Assembly: GCF_026183675.1 (NCBI RefSeq)
Contig: NZ_JAPIVK010000017.1
Coordinates: 40,181 to 104,180 of the forward strand
Source: Microbulbifer halophilus
GTDB lineage: Bacteria; Pseudomonadota; Gammaproteobacteria; Pseudomonadales; Cellvibrionaceae
DNA length: 64,000 nt
Reading direction: 5' to 3'
In this document: in pieces, positions 37,242 through 46,205 of the stretch
Layout of the letters: each line of letters opens with the position of its first letter
How positions within the stretch are numbered: the stretch's first letter is position 1
The notes under the pieces: model-generated
What the model was told of the DNA's origin: nothing
Databases searched by the model: none
The model's input: only the letters and a program-made list of their open reading frames with translations
Program-made: the position numbers and the translations under genes

Positions 37242-37257
37242 TGACATCAGCATGTCA
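37242..37257. promoter_or_regulatory. TGACAT-CAGC-ATGTCA palindrome upstream of the barrel gene
   Basis: A 6-bp perfect inverted repeat with a 4-nt spacer, 49 bp upstream of the outer-membrane protein start. It overlaps a possible -35 (TTGACA at 37241-37246). It could be an operator; the regulator is unknown. Confidence 0.35.
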
Positions 37258-37305
37258 GCAAAAAACGGGTACACTCCGCCCAAACAGAAAAAACGGAGAG
37301 CCCTC

Positions 37306-38097
37306 ATGAAGAAAACAGCCCTCGCCCTCTGCGCCGCCCTCGCCAGTGGCGCCGCCAGTGCCGACACCATCCTCGGCTTCGACGCCAGCCTGGGCGCCTG
37401 GCAACCGGCCTACAGCGGCACCGTCGGCGTCGACGGTTTCGATGTGGACGAGTTCAACCTGGCCGAGGACAACATCACCTTCATCCAGGCCGCGCTGGAG
37501 CACCCGGTGCCGCTGGTGCCGAATGTGATGGTTGCCCACAGCAAGATCGAGACCAATGGCGCCACCACACTCGACCAGAGCGTGACCTTTGACGATGAAA
37601 CATTTGCCGCGACTTCCGACATTACAGCCGACATAACCCTGTCTCACACCGATGCCACGCTCTACTACGAGATTCTCGACAACTGGGTGAACCTGGATCT
37701 CGGCCTGACGGCGCGCCAGTACGATGGGGAGTTCAGCGCCACAGGCCAGTACACCCCCTCCGAGGTCTGCATTCCGGAAGATTTCGATCCCTGTACTCCC
37801 GTTGAGCAGTCAGAGATGGTCGAACTCTCCGGTGTACTGCCGATGGCCTACGCCCAGGCCCGCTTCGACCTGCCCTTCACCGGCTGGTCCATCATCGCCC
37901 AGGGCAACGGCACCGGTTACAAGGGCGACAGCCATACCGACCTGACCGCCAAGGTGCGCTGGGATTTCCTGCCGGTGGCAGACTTTGCGGTAGAGGCCGG
38001 CTACCGGATGATGAGCCTGGACGTGAGCGAGCTGGACGATTTCCAGAGCGACCTGGAAATCAAGGGCCCTTACCTGGGCCTGAACCTGCACCTGTAG
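37306..38097 (+). CDS. Outer-membrane beta-barrel protein (TIGR04219-like)
   Basis: A 263-aa exported protein. The signal peptide MKKTALALCAALASGAASA is cleaved before DTILGFDASLG. Alternating hydrophobic beta segments rich in Asp and Tyr fill the mature part, which ends EIKGPYLGLNLHL, a C-terminal barrel strand. AACGGAGA upstream supports the ATG; an in-frame ATG at 37252 is ignored. The opening and barrel pattern recall TIGR04219 proteins. Substrate or role is unknown. Confidence 0.75.
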   Translation: MKKTALALCAALASGAASADTILGFDASLGAWQPAYSGTVGVDGFDVDEFNLAEDNITFIQAALEHPVPLVPNVMVAHSKIETNGATTLDQSVTFDDETFAATSDITADITLSHTDATLYYEILDNWVNLDLGLTARQYDGEFSATGQYTPSEVCIPEDFDPCTPVEQSEMVELSGVLPMAYAQARFDLPFTGWSIIAQGNGTGYKGDSHTDLTAKVRWDFLPVADFAVEAGYRMMSLDVSELDDFQSDLEIKGPYLGLNLHL

Positions 38098-38254
38098 CAG
38101 CACACACTTCAGCCCCTGCAGGAGCGGCCCATGACCGCTCCTGTATTGGCAGCTCCGGGCCGTGCGACCCAACGCTGTGCAATTTCCAACCTGCTGAACT
38201 CCGACATTTGAGTACTGGAAACTCATAATACATGGAGCCGAATTAGCACAGCTT

Positions 38255-38527
38255 TCAACCAATCATAAAACCGATAAAAGAGACCAGGAAGCCGGAGAGC
38301 AATACCCCCCCACCAATTCGACGGGCAATATGCGGCCAATGGGCTTCCAGCAAGAAAGTGACGGCGATCATTAACGGCAGCACCGCTATCAGGATTACTC
38401 CCATCCCATCTACAACACTGGCATTTCCGCCATAACGCCCGGGGAAAATTATGGCCTCCCTCATTACCAAAAGTATGAAGAGCAAGGCAAAGACAGAAAA
38501 GCCAGCATAGAGGAGTATTTTCTTCAA
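38255..38527 (-). CDS. Small membrane protein of unknown function
   Basis: A 90-aa protein with three predicted membrane segments (ILLYAGFSVFALLFILLVM, MGVILIAVLPLMIAVTFLL, GGGVLLSGFLVSFIGFMIG). It is AT-richer than its neighbours and lies 10 bp from the next minus-strand gene, so they may form one unit. I do not recognise a family. Part of an AT-rich islet (38216-39590). Confidence 0.6.
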   Translation of the reverse strand: MKKILLYAGFSVFALLFILLVMREAIIFPGRYGGNASVVDGMGVILIAVLPLMIAVTFLLEAHWPHIARRIGGGVLLSGFLVSFIGFMIG

Positions 38528-38537
38528 AGCCTGAAAC

Positions 38538-39185
38538 CTAACCGGGAAAATTAATTGAGTATCCGCTTTTCCAAATATTTCGCACCGTTGTATTCATACG
38601 CCCCTCAAACCCTTCCAGTATATTGCGGGAAAGACGCACAGAATCGCCATCACCTAGAGCCTTAAAAACAGCCTGAAGATGGGCCTCCGATATATCTTTT
38701 GCCAAGCATACTTGACGCAAGCTCGACAACACGTTTCGCGAGGTTTCTCTCCAAACCTCGCCGTAGCGGTCCCGATCTATTGCTCTATAGTCCCCAGAAC
38801 CAAGGTTCTCTATAACTCTAGCAGACTGATTTGGCACTGGCTTCCCAAATGCCCAAGCTGTCAATGTATACGCCACCGCCCGATAAGAATACATACGCAG
38901 CCCAGTTTCGTTAGCATTGACCAACTTTATAAAGTGCTGAAGAGGCTGAATCACAGCCGCCATGAATGAGGCTGTCGACAGAATTGCTGACGAAATAGAG
39001 CCTGACAGAAACCGGCTTAAAGTTGGGACCAACTCTGCAGCGGTGAAGCCATCACTCAAATGACCCAGTCCATCCAACATCCTGCTAAACAATGGAAAGT
39101 GATTCCCTACCGAGTGAAAGTCGCTGCCAAGGATATCCCTTACCAACTCCTTCTTTTCGTACTCATTTAACTGAGCTGCTGACAT
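38538..39185 (-). CDS. Unknown 215-aa protein in an AT-rich islet
   Basis: No family recognised. It looks mostly helical and soluble, with a weakly hydrophobic central stretch (SGSISSAILSTASFMAAVIQ) and a charged C-terminal half. ATG at 39185 is preferred because AGGGAGG lies 4-5 nt upstream; ATG at 39206 lacks a site. Codon use is clearly more AT-rich than flanking genes, suggesting recent acquisition. Paired with the 90-aa membrane protein gene. Confidence 0.65.
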   Translation of the reverse strand: MSAAQLNEYEKKELVRDILGSDFHSVGNHFPLFSRMLDGLGHLSDGFTAAELVPTLSRFLSGSISSAILSTASFMAAVIQPLQHFIKLVNANETGLRMYSYRAVAYTLTAWAFGKPVPNQSARVIENLGSGDYRAIDRDRYGEVWRETSRNVLSSLRQVCLAKDISEAHLQAVFKALGDGDSVRLSRNILEGFEGRMNTTVRNIWKSGYSINFPG

Positions 39186-39261
39186 GGAACCCTCCCTAGC
39201 TTCCATAGATTTTAACGAGGAAAAGATTTAACCTTACCGGCCCAACTTATAAATTTCCATC

Positions 39262-39585
39262 ATGATGCACACAATAACCAAAATAATTTTATTATCAATA
39301 ATTATCATCGCATACGGCTGCGCCCCCGACGAAAAAGGGAGTGATGCTGAAATATTTTGCAATATTTTGACCGAAGCCTCTCAACTCGAAGGCAACTTGG
39401 AAACACAAAGGGCTTATATTGAGAGGAACCTCAATCAACGCTTGCACACAAGTAACTTGGCGGAAGCCTATTATGCTCTCGCACTAGTTGAGGCCGAGGA
39501 ACGCTCTCACGTCCTGAGGGAAGCGATAGAAACATCTACCAACAAAGCATGGAACTGCCCAGCCGCCCGAATCCTCTCAAAGTGA
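39262..39585 (+). CDS. Small putative lipoprotein or exported protein
   Basis: A 107-aa protein with an N-terminal hydrophobic segment (ITKIILLSIIIIAYG) ending at a cysteine (YGC-APDEKG), which resembles a lipobox although the -3 position is Ala. The mature part is helical, acidic and includes two cysteines (C in FCNIL, C in NCPAA). It is AT-rich and in the same islet as the preceding genes, on the opposite strand. Function is unknown. Confidence 0.6.
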   Translation: MMHTITKIILLSIIIIAYGCAPDEKGSDAEIFCNILTEASQLEGNLETQRAYIERNLNQRLHTSNLAEAYYALALVEAEERSHVLREAIETSTNKAWNCPAARILSK

Positions 39586-39600
39586 CTGATGGATAGGAAG

Positions 39601-40656
39601 TCAGTTCATCCGGAACAGCGCCTTGCCCGCGCCGCTGCGCGCATAGGCAAAAGCCGTCTCGTAATCCGACAGGCTGAACTGTCGCTCCGCGCTGGCACCC
39701 AGTTCGCCGGTGCCGACCAGTTTCTTCACATTCCGCAGGATCGAAAGCAACTTCCACCTCGGCTGCGAAGCCAGCCAGTTGCCCAGGTAGAACCCTTCGA
39801 CATGCGCCAGGGACATCATCATCTCCCGCACCGGCAGCACCGTGTTCTGCTGGCTCAGGGCGCCGTAGCAGACCAGCCTGCCGCGGGGGGCCAGGCAACG
39901 CAGCACCTCGCTGCCCAACTGGCCGCCGACACTGTCGATGGCGGAATGCACACCCTCGCCGCCGGTGATTTCCGCCACCCGGGTGAAGGGGTCCTCACTG
40001 TCGGTGGCGATCACCGCATCGCCGCCCAGGCGCCGCAGCTCCGCGGCCCGCTCCACGCGCCGCACGATGCTGATGGTCCTGAAGCCGTAACGGCGCCCCA
40101 GGCGGATCACCATGCGCCCCAGCGCCGAACCGCCGGCGGTCTGCAACAGATACCCGCCCCGCGGCACCCGCAGTACCTCGCGCGTGAGGATGTAGGTGGT
40201 CATCGGATTGATGAAGAACATCGCTCCCTGGGCGTCGTCGATATCCTTCGGCAGCGGCAGCGCGCGACCCGCGTCCACCGCCAGGTACTCGGCCCAGGTA
40301 CCGCTTTCGGGCAAATCTGCCACCACCGCCACACGCCGCCCCAGCAGGCGCCGCGCAAAAAAACCGCTGCCCGCAGCCTCCACCACGCCCACACCTTCGC
40401 TGCCCAAGGTGCAGGGCGCGCGCCTGAGCGGCTGCCCCCGGGGCAGCAGGTAAGTGGTGGGTTTATCGTAATTCCATACGGCGCGCCGCAGCGCCTGCTC
40501 ATAACGCCCGTGGATCACATTGAAATCGGAGGGATTGATGGCGCTGGCGCGCATGCGAACCAGCACCTGGCCGGTGTGCAGCGCCGGCTTTTCCATTTCG
40601 GAAAGCGTGACACAGCTCAGGTCATCGGCGTGCCGGTCGACGGTAAGGGCCTTCAT
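39601..40656 (-). CDS. Medium-chain reductase, enoyl thioester reductase-like
   Basis: A 351-aa MDR-superfamily protein. The segment AINPSDFNVIHGRY resembles the MECR/ETR motif whose tyrosine (Y52 here) is the proton donor in 2-enoyl thioester reduction. The usual catalytic zinc ligands are not evident. The nucleotide-binding part has TAGGSALGRMVIRLGRRYG. The start MKALTVDRHADD is chosen; the ATG at 40704 adds 16 unusual residues. A quinone oxidoreductase is the alternative. It converges with the islet gene. Confidence 0.75.
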   Translation of the reverse strand: MKALTVDRHADDLSCVTLSEMEKPALHTGQVLVRMRASAINPSDFNVIHGRYEQALRRAVWNYDKPTTYLLPRGQPLRRAPCTLGSEGVGVVEAAGSGFFARRLLGRRVAVVADLPESGTWAEYLAVDAGRALPLPKDIDDAQGAMFFINPMTTYILTREVLRVPRGGYLLQTAGGSALGRMVIRLGRRYGFRTISIVRRVERAAELRRLGGDAVIATDSEDPFTRVAEITGGEGVHSAIDSVGGQLGSEVLRCLAPRGRLVCYGALSQQNTVLPVREMMMSLAHVEGFYLGNWLASQPRWKLLSILRNVKKLVGTGELGASAERQFSLSDYETAFAYARSGAGKALFRMN

Positions 40657-40758
40657 TCCCGGGATTACCTCAAGATTGCCGGTGAACCCCGATAATAGTG
40701 CCAAATGACAGGACAGGCGGGCGATTACCGCCCCGATTTACCGCAAACCGGCGCGCAT

Positions 40759-41850
40759 TTATCGCCCGACGGTCGCGACACCCGGGGCCGTGTCGCCGTT
40801 CTGCCCCCGCTGGCGCAGGACATGATCGATCAGTACCAGCGCCATCATGGCCTCGGCGATGGGCGTCGCGCGGATTCCCACGCAGGGATCGTGTCGGCCC
40901 TTGGTGACCACCTCGATCGGATTGCCGTGCACATCGATACTGCGGCCGGGAATGCGCAGGCTGGAAGTGGGCTTGAGCGCGATATGGGCGATGAGATCCT
41001 GGCCACTGGAAATACCACCTAGTACGCCGCCGGCATTATTGGACAGGAAACCTTCGGGCGCGATTTCGTCCCGGTGCTCGGTGCCCTTCTGCGCGACACT
41101 GGCGAAGCCGGCGCCGATCTCGACACCCTTGACCGCGTTGATGCTCATCAGGCCCTGGGCCAGGTCCGCATCCAGGCGATCGAAAACGGGCTCGCCCAGA
41201 CCCGCCGGCACAGCGCTGGCCTGTACGGAAATACGCGCGCCGATGGAGTTGCCCTCCTTGATCAGTGCCTGCATGTAGGCTTCCATCTCCGGCACTTTAT
41301 CCGCATCCGGGCAGAAGAAGGGATTGCGGTCCACCTGCTCCCAGTCGAGCTTTTCCACTGCGATCGGCCCCAGCTGCGACAGGTAGCCGCGCACCCGAAT
41401 ACCGTATTTTTCCTTCAACCATTTTTTCGCGATGGCGCCGGCGGCGACGCGCATGGCGGTCTCCCGCGCGGAGGAACGGCCGCCGCCACGGTAGTCGCGC
41501 ACACCGTATTTCTGCCAGTAGCTGTAGTCGGCGTGGGCCGGGCGCACCTGTTCGGCGATATCGGAATAATCTTTGGAGCGCTGGTCGGTGTTCTCGATCA
41601 GCAGGCCGATGGGCGTGCCGGTAGTCTTACCTTCGAAGACCCCCGAGAGAATCTTCACCCGATCCGCCTCGCGGCGTTGGGTGGTGTAACGGGAGGTACC
41701 GGGCTTGCGGCGGTCCAGTTCCAGCTGGATTTCCTCCTCGCCGATGGCCAGGCCGGGCGGGCAGCCGTCGACGATACAGCCCAGCGCCGGGCCGTGACTC
41801 TCGCCGAAGGTGGTGACACAAAACAGCTTGCCGAAGGTGTTGCCGGACAT
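40759..41850 (-). CDS. aroC: Chorismate synthase
   Basis: A 363-aa enzyme making chorismate from EPSP, using reduced FMN. Signatures: [18 protein letters not shown] at the N-terminus, [19 protein letters not shown] centrally, and [20 protein letters not shown]. Start [10 protein letters not shown] is the conserved one. Downstream of prmB across a large inverted repeat, the prmB-aroC order common in gammaproteobacteria. Confidence 0.97.
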   Translation of the reverse strand: MSGNTFGKLFCVTTFGESHGPALGCIVDGCPPGLAIGEEEIQLELDRRKPGTSRYTTQRREADRVKILSGVFEGKTTGTPIGLLIENTDQRSKDYSDIAEQVRPAHADYSYWQKYGVRDYRGGGRSSARETAMRVAAGAIAKKWLKEKYGIRVRGYLSQLGPIAVEKLDWEQVDRNPFFCPDADKVPEMEAYMQALIKEGNSIGARISVQASAVPAGLGEPVFDRLDADLAQGLMSINAVKGVEIGAGFASVAQKGTEHRDEIAPEGFLSNNAGGVLGGISSGQDLIAHIALKPTSSLRIPGRSIDVHGNPIEVVTKGRHDPCVGIRATPIAEAMMALVLIDHVLRQRGQNGDTAPGVATVGR

Positions 41851-41910
41851 ATTCTCTGCCTGATTTCAGTGTGTTATTCGTTGAAGAGGGCGCATTATAG
41901 AGGATTCACC

Positions 41911-41971
41911 CCCGCAGGGTGCGCCGCGCGCGCCAGAAAGCACAGATGGTGCGCGCGGCGCACCCTACGGG
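41911..41971. repeat. 24-bp inverted repeat between prmB and aroC
   Basis: Arms 41911-41934 and 41948-41971 pair at 22 of 24 positions around a 13-nt loop. The arm begins CCCGCAGGGTGCGCCGCGCG. It shares GGGTGCGCC with repeats at 23116 and 36139. It lies 7 bp after the prmB stop. There is no T-tract, so an ordinary intrinsic terminator is doubtful. Confidence 0.85.
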
Positions 41972-41978
41972 AAAGGAT

Positions 41979-42902
41979 TTATCCGGCGCCGAATGCGGAT
42001 TGGCAGGCGAGCAGCTCTTCGCGGCTGATGACGAAGACCCCGTGGCCGCCGTCGGCGAATTCCGGCCAGGTAAAGGGCACCGTGGGAAAGGCCTCTTCCA
42101 GCGCCTCCCAGCTGTTGCCCACCTCGCATACCAGCAGCCCGTCCGGCTGCAGGTGATTGGCGGCCTCGCGCAGCAGGCGGCGGGTGAAGTCGAGGCCGTC
42201 GTCGCCGGAGCCCAGGGCGATTTCCGGCTCCGCACGGAATTCCTGTGGCATCTCCGCCAGGTCGCGGGCATCCACATAGGGCGGGTTGCAGACGATCAGT
42301 TCGTAACTGACGCCTTCCAGACCGCTGAACAGGTCCGACTGCACCGCGCGCACCCGCTCGTTCAGGTGGTGGCGGTTGATGTTGGTCTGCGCCACTTCCA
42401 CGGCGCCGCTGTCGATATCCGCCAGGTCCACGCGCGCTTCCGGAAAGGCCGCGGCGCAGGTGATGCCGATACAGCCGCTGCCGCAGCACAGGTCCAGAAT
42501 CGCCAGCGGTTCCACCTGCAGCCAGGGCTGAAAGCCGTTGCGGATCAGCTCGCCGATGGGCGAGCGCGGCACCAGCACCCGCTCGTCGACGTAGAACTCC
42601 AGGCCGCAGAAGTGGGCCTTCCGGGTCAGGTAGGGCAGCGGCAGCCGCTCATCGACGCGCCGCTCCAGCAGTGCCATCACCTCGCGGCGCTCCTCCAGGG
42701 TCAGCCGCGCCTGCAGGACCTCCGGTTTGCTGTCCAGGGGCAGGTGCAGGCCGTGCATCACCAGCTGCAGCGCCTCGTCCCAGGCGTTGTCGGTACCGTG
42801 GCCGAAATGGAGCCCGGCCTCGTTGAAACGGCTGGCGCCCCAGCGCACCAGATCCAGCAGGGTAACCAGTTCCCGCAGGCTGGATTCACGCCTCTCTATC
42901 AT
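41979..42902 (-). CDS. prmB: 50S ribosomal protein L3 N5-glutamine methyltransferase
   Basis: A 307-aa SAM-dependent methyltransferase modifying a glutamine of ribosomal protein L3. The SAM site is ILDLCCGSGCIGI and the catalytic NPPY is in LIVCNPPYVDARDL. The N-terminal HemK-like helical domain and the location upstream of aroC favour PrmB over PrmC. Confidence 0.94.
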   Translation of the reverse strand: MIERRESSLRELVTLLDLVRWGASRFNEAGLHFGHGTDNAWDEALQLVMHGLHLPLDSKPEVLQARLTLEERREVMALLERRVDERLPLPYLTRKAHFCGLEFYVDERVLVPRSPIGELIRNGFQPWLQVEPLAILDLCCGSGCIGITCAAAFPEARVDLADIDSGAVEVAQTNINRHHLNERVRAVQSDLFSGLEGVSYELIVCNPPYVDARDLAEMPQEFRAEPEIALGSGDDGLDFTRRLLREAANHLQPDGLLVCEVGNSWEALEEAFPTVPFTWPEFADGGHGVFVISREELLACQSAFGAG

Positions 42903-43033
42903 TGAATCTATCCTTTAAGATTGTGGGTCTCTCGCCGTCGGCCGGATCTTTACTCCCGTGTGACAAACGCTTAGGGTAGCGCACCCGCCCCCATGGCAGG
43001 CTGCCGGGGCCGAGATATTGGAAGCATGACCAG

Positions 43034-43573
43034 ATGAACGAACACTACGCGCGAATTATTGAGGCAATCGGCGAGGATCCGCAACGCCCCGGCCTGAAAG
43101 ATACGCCGGAACGCGCCGCCAAGGCCATGGCCTACCTGACCCGCGGCTACCAGCAGACGGTGGACGAAGTCGTCAACGGCGCCCTCTTCCCGTCCGATTG
43201 CAGCGAGATGGTACTGGTCAAGGATATCGAGCTCTACTCCCTGTGCGAACACCACCTGCTGCCGTTTATCGGCAAGGCGCATGTGGCCTACATTCCCGAC
43301 GGCCAGGTGGTGGGCCTGTCCAAGGTGGCGCGCATCGTCGACATGTTTGCGCGCCGGCTGCAGATCCAGGAGCAGCTGACGGTGGAGATCGCCGAGACCA
43401 TCAGGAAGGTAACCGGCGCCGCCGGCGTGGGTGTCATCATCGAGGCCAAGCATATGTGCATGATGATGCGCGGCGTGGAAAAGCAGAACTCGGTGATGAA
43501 GACCTCGGCAATGCTCGGCACCTTCCGCAGTAACCAGACCACCCGCAACGAATTCCTGTCGTTGATTCGCTAG
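43034..43573 (+). CDS. folE: GTP cyclohydrolase I
   Basis: A 179-aa enzyme that opens GTP to dihydroneopterin triphosphate, first step of folate synthesis. The zinc ligands are C71 and H74 of [10 protein letters not shown] and C142 of [10 protein letters not shown]. The GTP-site motif [10 protein letters not shown] is present. This is the canonical zinc FolE (IA), at about 180 aa a short form. Divergent from prmB. Confidence 0.97.
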   Translation: MNEHYARIIEAIGEDPQRPGLKDTPERAAKAMAYLTRGYQQTVDEVVNGALFPSDCSEMVLVKDIELYSLCEHHLLPFIGKAHVAYIPDGQVVGLSKVARIVDMFARRLQIQEQLTVEIAETIRKVTGAAGVGVIIEAKHMCMMMRGVEKQNSVMKTSAMLGTFRSNQTTRNEFLSLIR

Positions 43574-43595
43574 CGACCGCGCCCTTGGCGCCGGG

Positions 43596-43623
43596 GCGAT
43601 GGGCAAGCAGCCCTGCCCATCGC
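43596..43623. terminator. Stem-loop after folE
   Basis: GCGATGGGC and GCCCATCGC form a 9-bp perfect stem around a 10-nt loop, 22 bp after the folE stop. No clear U-tract follows, so termination is uncertain; it may simply stabilise the 3' end. Confidence 0.45.
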
Positions 43624-43669
43624 GCGAACTGGCTAAGCTTTACAGGGAAGCATCCAGAAGGAGGGATCC

Positions 43670-44026
43670 ATGCCGCACCTGGTGATCGAGTACGCACAGA
43701 ACCTGGAGGAGCGGATCTCCATCCCCGCGCTGGTGAGTTCCGCGCAGGAATCCATGAGCCGCTCCGGCCTCTTCGCCCCCCACACCATCAAGATTCGCGC
43801 GCTGGCGTTCCGCGACTTTATCGCCGGTGGCTCCGTCGAGGGATCCGGCAGCAGCTTTATTCACGCAGAGGTGCGGCTGTTCGAGGGCCGCAGCGAGCGG
43901 GACCGGGAGGCGCTGAGCTCGGCGGTGTTCAACTGCCTGTGCCAGTTCGCCGACGGAGTGCCCGCAGTGACGGTCGAGGTGCGGGAGATGGATCCGGGGT
44001 GTTACTCGAAGCGAGTGCCATTTTAG
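43670..44026 (+). CDS. 5-carboxymethyl-2-hydroxymuconate isomerase family protein
   Basis: A 118-aa tautomerase-superfamily protein. MPHLVIEYAQN has the N-terminal proline that acts as catalytic base after Met removal, and the rest (IKIRALAFRDFIAGG) matches CHMI/HpaF. A strong site AAGGAGG lies 6 nt upstream. CHMI normally serves homoprotocatechuate catabolism, but no hpa gene is visible here, so a different tautomerisation is possible. Confidence 0.85.
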   Translation: MPHLVIEYAQNLEERISIPALVSSAQESMSRSGLFAPHTIKIRALAFRDFIAGGSVEGSGSSFIHAEVRLFEGRSERDREALSSAVFNCLCQFADGVPAVTVEVREMDPGCYSKRVPF

Positions 44027-44029
44027 AGA

Positions 44030-44042
44030 ACTCAAGTTTCGG
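44030..44042. repeat. ACTCAAGTTTCGG single arm
   Basis: Exact copy of the 13-bp arm found at 19883-19895, between the CHMI and alpha/beta hydrolase genes. No matching second arm is seen within 60 bp. Confidence 0.6.
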
Positions 44043-44091
44043 GGTTCAGTTTCGGGAGCTGGAGAAGCGAGCCACGCTCGCTGTACCGCTT

Positions 44092-44958
44092 TCAATCGGT
44101 CTCGCCGCGCAGGAAGGGACCGAACCATTCCGCGATCACTTCCGCACCGTCTTCCATATGCAGGTGATGGCTGCCGGGCAACTCCCTGACGGCGATATTG
44201 TCGCGCCCTTTCAGCACCGGCTTCAGCTGCTCGATCATGTTCGATATGCCCTGCTCCGCCAGTACCAGCCGCACCGGCATGGTGACGCGACCCAGGAACG
44301 CCTGCACCTGGGCATTGTTCAGCTTGGCGGTGGAGGTGGCCACCAGGCGCGGATCGTTGCTCCAGGCCACACCTTCGCCCGCGGCGACAGTGCCCCGCTC
44401 CACCAGCCGCCGCGCGGCGCCGTCGCTGAGGCGGAACATACCGTTTTTGCGCGCCTCCACGGCGTCCTCGAGGCGCTCGAACCGGCGCGGCCTGCGCACG
44501 CCGTAGCGGGCGCGCTGGGCGATGGCCTTGGCCAGCACCGCCGGTGCCTCGGCATCCTCCGCCGGCGGCGGCACCAGGCCGTCGATCAGCGCCATGCGCC
44601 GGATGCGGTCGGGAAAAGTGCCGGCGGTCAGCATCGCCGCCACCGCGCCGCGGGAGTGGGCGAGCAGTGAGAAATCGTGCCAGCCGAGCGCCCGGCTCAC
44701 CCCCAGCACATCCTCGACCTCCTCCCATATGTTGTAGTTGGCATCCCGCGAGCGATGGTAACTCTGCCCGTGGCCGGGCATATCCACTGCCACCAGGTTG
44801 ATACCGCCGAGCAGCGGCGCCAGCCGGTCGAAGCTGGCGCAATTGTCCAGCCAGCCGTGCAGCGCCAGCACCGGCTCGCCGTCGGGGTCGCCCCACTGGC
44901 GGGCGGCGATGGTTTTGCCGTCGAAGTCCAGGGTGATTTCGCGGGGGGATTGGCTCAT
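44092..44958 (-). CDS. Alpha/beta hydrolase
   Basis: A 288-aa hydrolase. The oxyanion region is LALHGWLDNCASFD, the nucleophile elbow LLAHSRGAVAA places Ser at 102, and the C-terminal histidine is in LPGSHHLHMED. HGWLDN resembles the group annotated as serine hydrolase-like or MhpC-like hydrolases. ATG at 44958 is preferred; an upstream in-frame ATG at 45018 adds 20 non-homologous-looking residues. Substrate is unknown. Confidence 0.85.
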   Translation of the reverse strand: MSQSPREITLDFDGKTIAARQWGDPDGEPVLALHGWLDNCASFDRLAPLLGGINLVAVDMPGHGQSYHRSRDANYNIWEEVEDVLGVSRALGWHDFSLLAHSRGAVAAMLTAGTFPDRIRRMALIDGLVPPPAEDAEAPAVLAKAIAQRARYGVRRPRRFERLEDAVEARKNGMFRLSDGAARRLVERGTVAAGEGVAWSNDPRLVATSTAKLNNAQVQAFLGRVTMPVRLVLAEQGISNMIEQLKPVLKGRDNIAVRELPGSHHLHMEDGAEVIAEWFGPFLRGETD

Positions 44959-45070
44959 GGAGGCAACATCCGGGACAAACAAGCGGGAGATATTGCAGTG
45001 ACCGGTGGCAGCTTGCAATGACGCTATGGATCAGGAGGGGTGGTGTTTTGGAAATACGGGGCTCCCGGAG

Positions 45071-45107
45071 CCCCTCTCCCCCGGCCCCTCTCCCGGTGGG
45101 AGAGGGG
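45071..45107. repeat. CCCTCTCCC-type palindromic repeat
   Basis: CCCCTCTCCCCCGG, then CCCCTCTCCC, GGT, GGGAGAGGGG. First of two family members in the sixA-hydrolase gap. Confidence 0.85.
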
Positions 45108-45171
45108 GAGCTTAGTCGGAGGCATTCGGGGTTGGATTTACCTACCGGGTTTCGTTAAGGCTCATACCAGT

Positions 45172-45206
45172 CCCCTCTCCCTCCGGGAGAGGGTTAGGGA
45201 GAGGGG
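45172..45206. repeat. CCCTCTCCC-type repeat, TTAGGGAGAGGGG variant
   Basis: CCCCTCTCCCT and AGGGAGAGGGG arms (11 bp) enclose CCGGGAGAGGGTT. The same variant form (GGGAGAGGGGTTAGGGGAGAGGG) is at 61225-61260. It ends 2 bp before the sixA stop codon. Confidence 0.85.
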
Positions 45207-45208
45207 AG

Positions 45209-45664
45209 CTAGGTGGTGGCGTGCTGCAGCCACTCCAGTTCCGCGCAGCCGTCGGCCCAGACCTCGGCGCTGAGGCAGGCGAGGCTGGATGTGCCCATCG
45301 GGTACCGGTCGCCGGTGCCGCATAGGCCGTTGATCAGGCTGCCGACCAGCGGCTGGTGGCTGACCAGCAGCAGCGGGAAATCGCCCACCTGTTGCAGCGC
45401 ATCGAGCACCTGTTGCGGACTGGTATCGCCGATCAGTAGCGGCTCGGTCTTTATCTCCAGGCCGAACTTGTCGGCGACGATCTCTGCGGTCTGCCGGGCG
45501 CGCACGAAGGGGCTGGCCCAGATGGCGCGAACGCCCGACAGCGCCTCGACGCGGCTTTCGCAAATGCCGGCCACCTGGGCGCGGCCGCGCCCGGTGAGCT
45601 GGCGCGCGGCGTCGTCGACCTCCATCGGCTCGGCCTCACCGTGGCGCAGTATCAGCAGTTGCAC
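45209..45664 (-). CDS. sixA: Phosphohistidine phosphatase SixA
   Basis: A 151-aa histidine-phosphatase-fold protein. The RHG motif LILRHGEAEP places the catalytic histidine at H8; LLLVSHQPLVG carries the second histidine. GTG start with AGGAGG 6 nt upstream. SixA dephosphorylates phosphohistidines such as those of ArcB HPt or the PTS-Ntr protein NPr in E. coli. Confidence 0.9.
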   Translation of the reverse strand: MQLLILRHGEAEPMEVDDAARQLTGRGRAQVAGICESRVEALSGVRAIWASPFVRARQTAEIVADKFGLEIKTEPLLIGDTSPQQVLDALQQVGDFPLLLVSHQPLVGSLINGLCGTGDRYPMGTSSLACLSAEVWADGCAELEWLQHATT

Positions 45665-45697
45665 AGGCAGCCTCCTGTCATCGGGCCGGGAAGACGT

Positions 45698-46192
45698 TTA
45701 CTCTTTCGTGTCGCTCTCGTCTTCGGTGGTCTTTTTCGAGGTGGAGGACTTTTTGCCGCCGGAAGATTTTCCGCTCGCGGCAGTCTCCTTTTCCGCCGCT
45801 TCCTCTTCCGCCTCGTCGGCGCTCAGTTCGATCGCTTCCTCGACCTCTTCGTCCTCGGTCACCACTTCACCGTCCACCTCTTCTGCGCTCTCGTAGCGGG
45901 ACAGGTCCTCGACATCCGACTCGGGCCACTCGGAAAACGGAAAGGGCTTTTCCTCGGTGTTGTAGATCAGGAACTGCAGTGTCTGGAAGATATAGGAGGC
46001 AATCTGGTCGCCCAGGCGGCGCAGGTTGTCGTTGGCGCCGCCGCTGATGATCGAGAAGAGGAACTGCAGCACCACCACCGCCAGCATCACGAAGGCGGCG
46101 AGTTCCAGCAGGAAGAAGAACAGCACCATATAGAGCAGGCGCATCCACTGGTTGCCGGAGGTCAGGTTGTGTTTCAGTTTGTCGTTGTCCAT
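45698..46192 (-). CDS. DUF4389 membrane protein with acidic C-terminal tail
   Basis: A 164-aa protein. MRLLYMVLFFFLLELAAFVM and AVVVLQFLFSIISGG are membrane segments, followed by a conserved amphipathic part (LGDQIASYIFQTLQFLIYNTE) and FPFSEWP. These fit DUF4389. The last about 70 residues are extremely rich in Glu, Ser and Lys and probably disordered. It follows gpsA by 13 bp, so likely cotranscribed. Function is unknown. Confidence 0.82.
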   Translation of the reverse strand: MDNDKLKHNLTSGNQWMRLLYMVLFFFLLELAAFVMLAVVVLQFLFSIISGGANDNLRRLGDQIASYIFQTLQFLIYNTEEKPFPFSEWPESDVEDLSRYESAEEVDGEVVTEDEEVEEAIELSADEAEEEAAEKETAASGKSSGGKKSSTSKKTTEDESDTKE

Positions 46193-46205
46193 AGAAAAGT
46201 CACCG

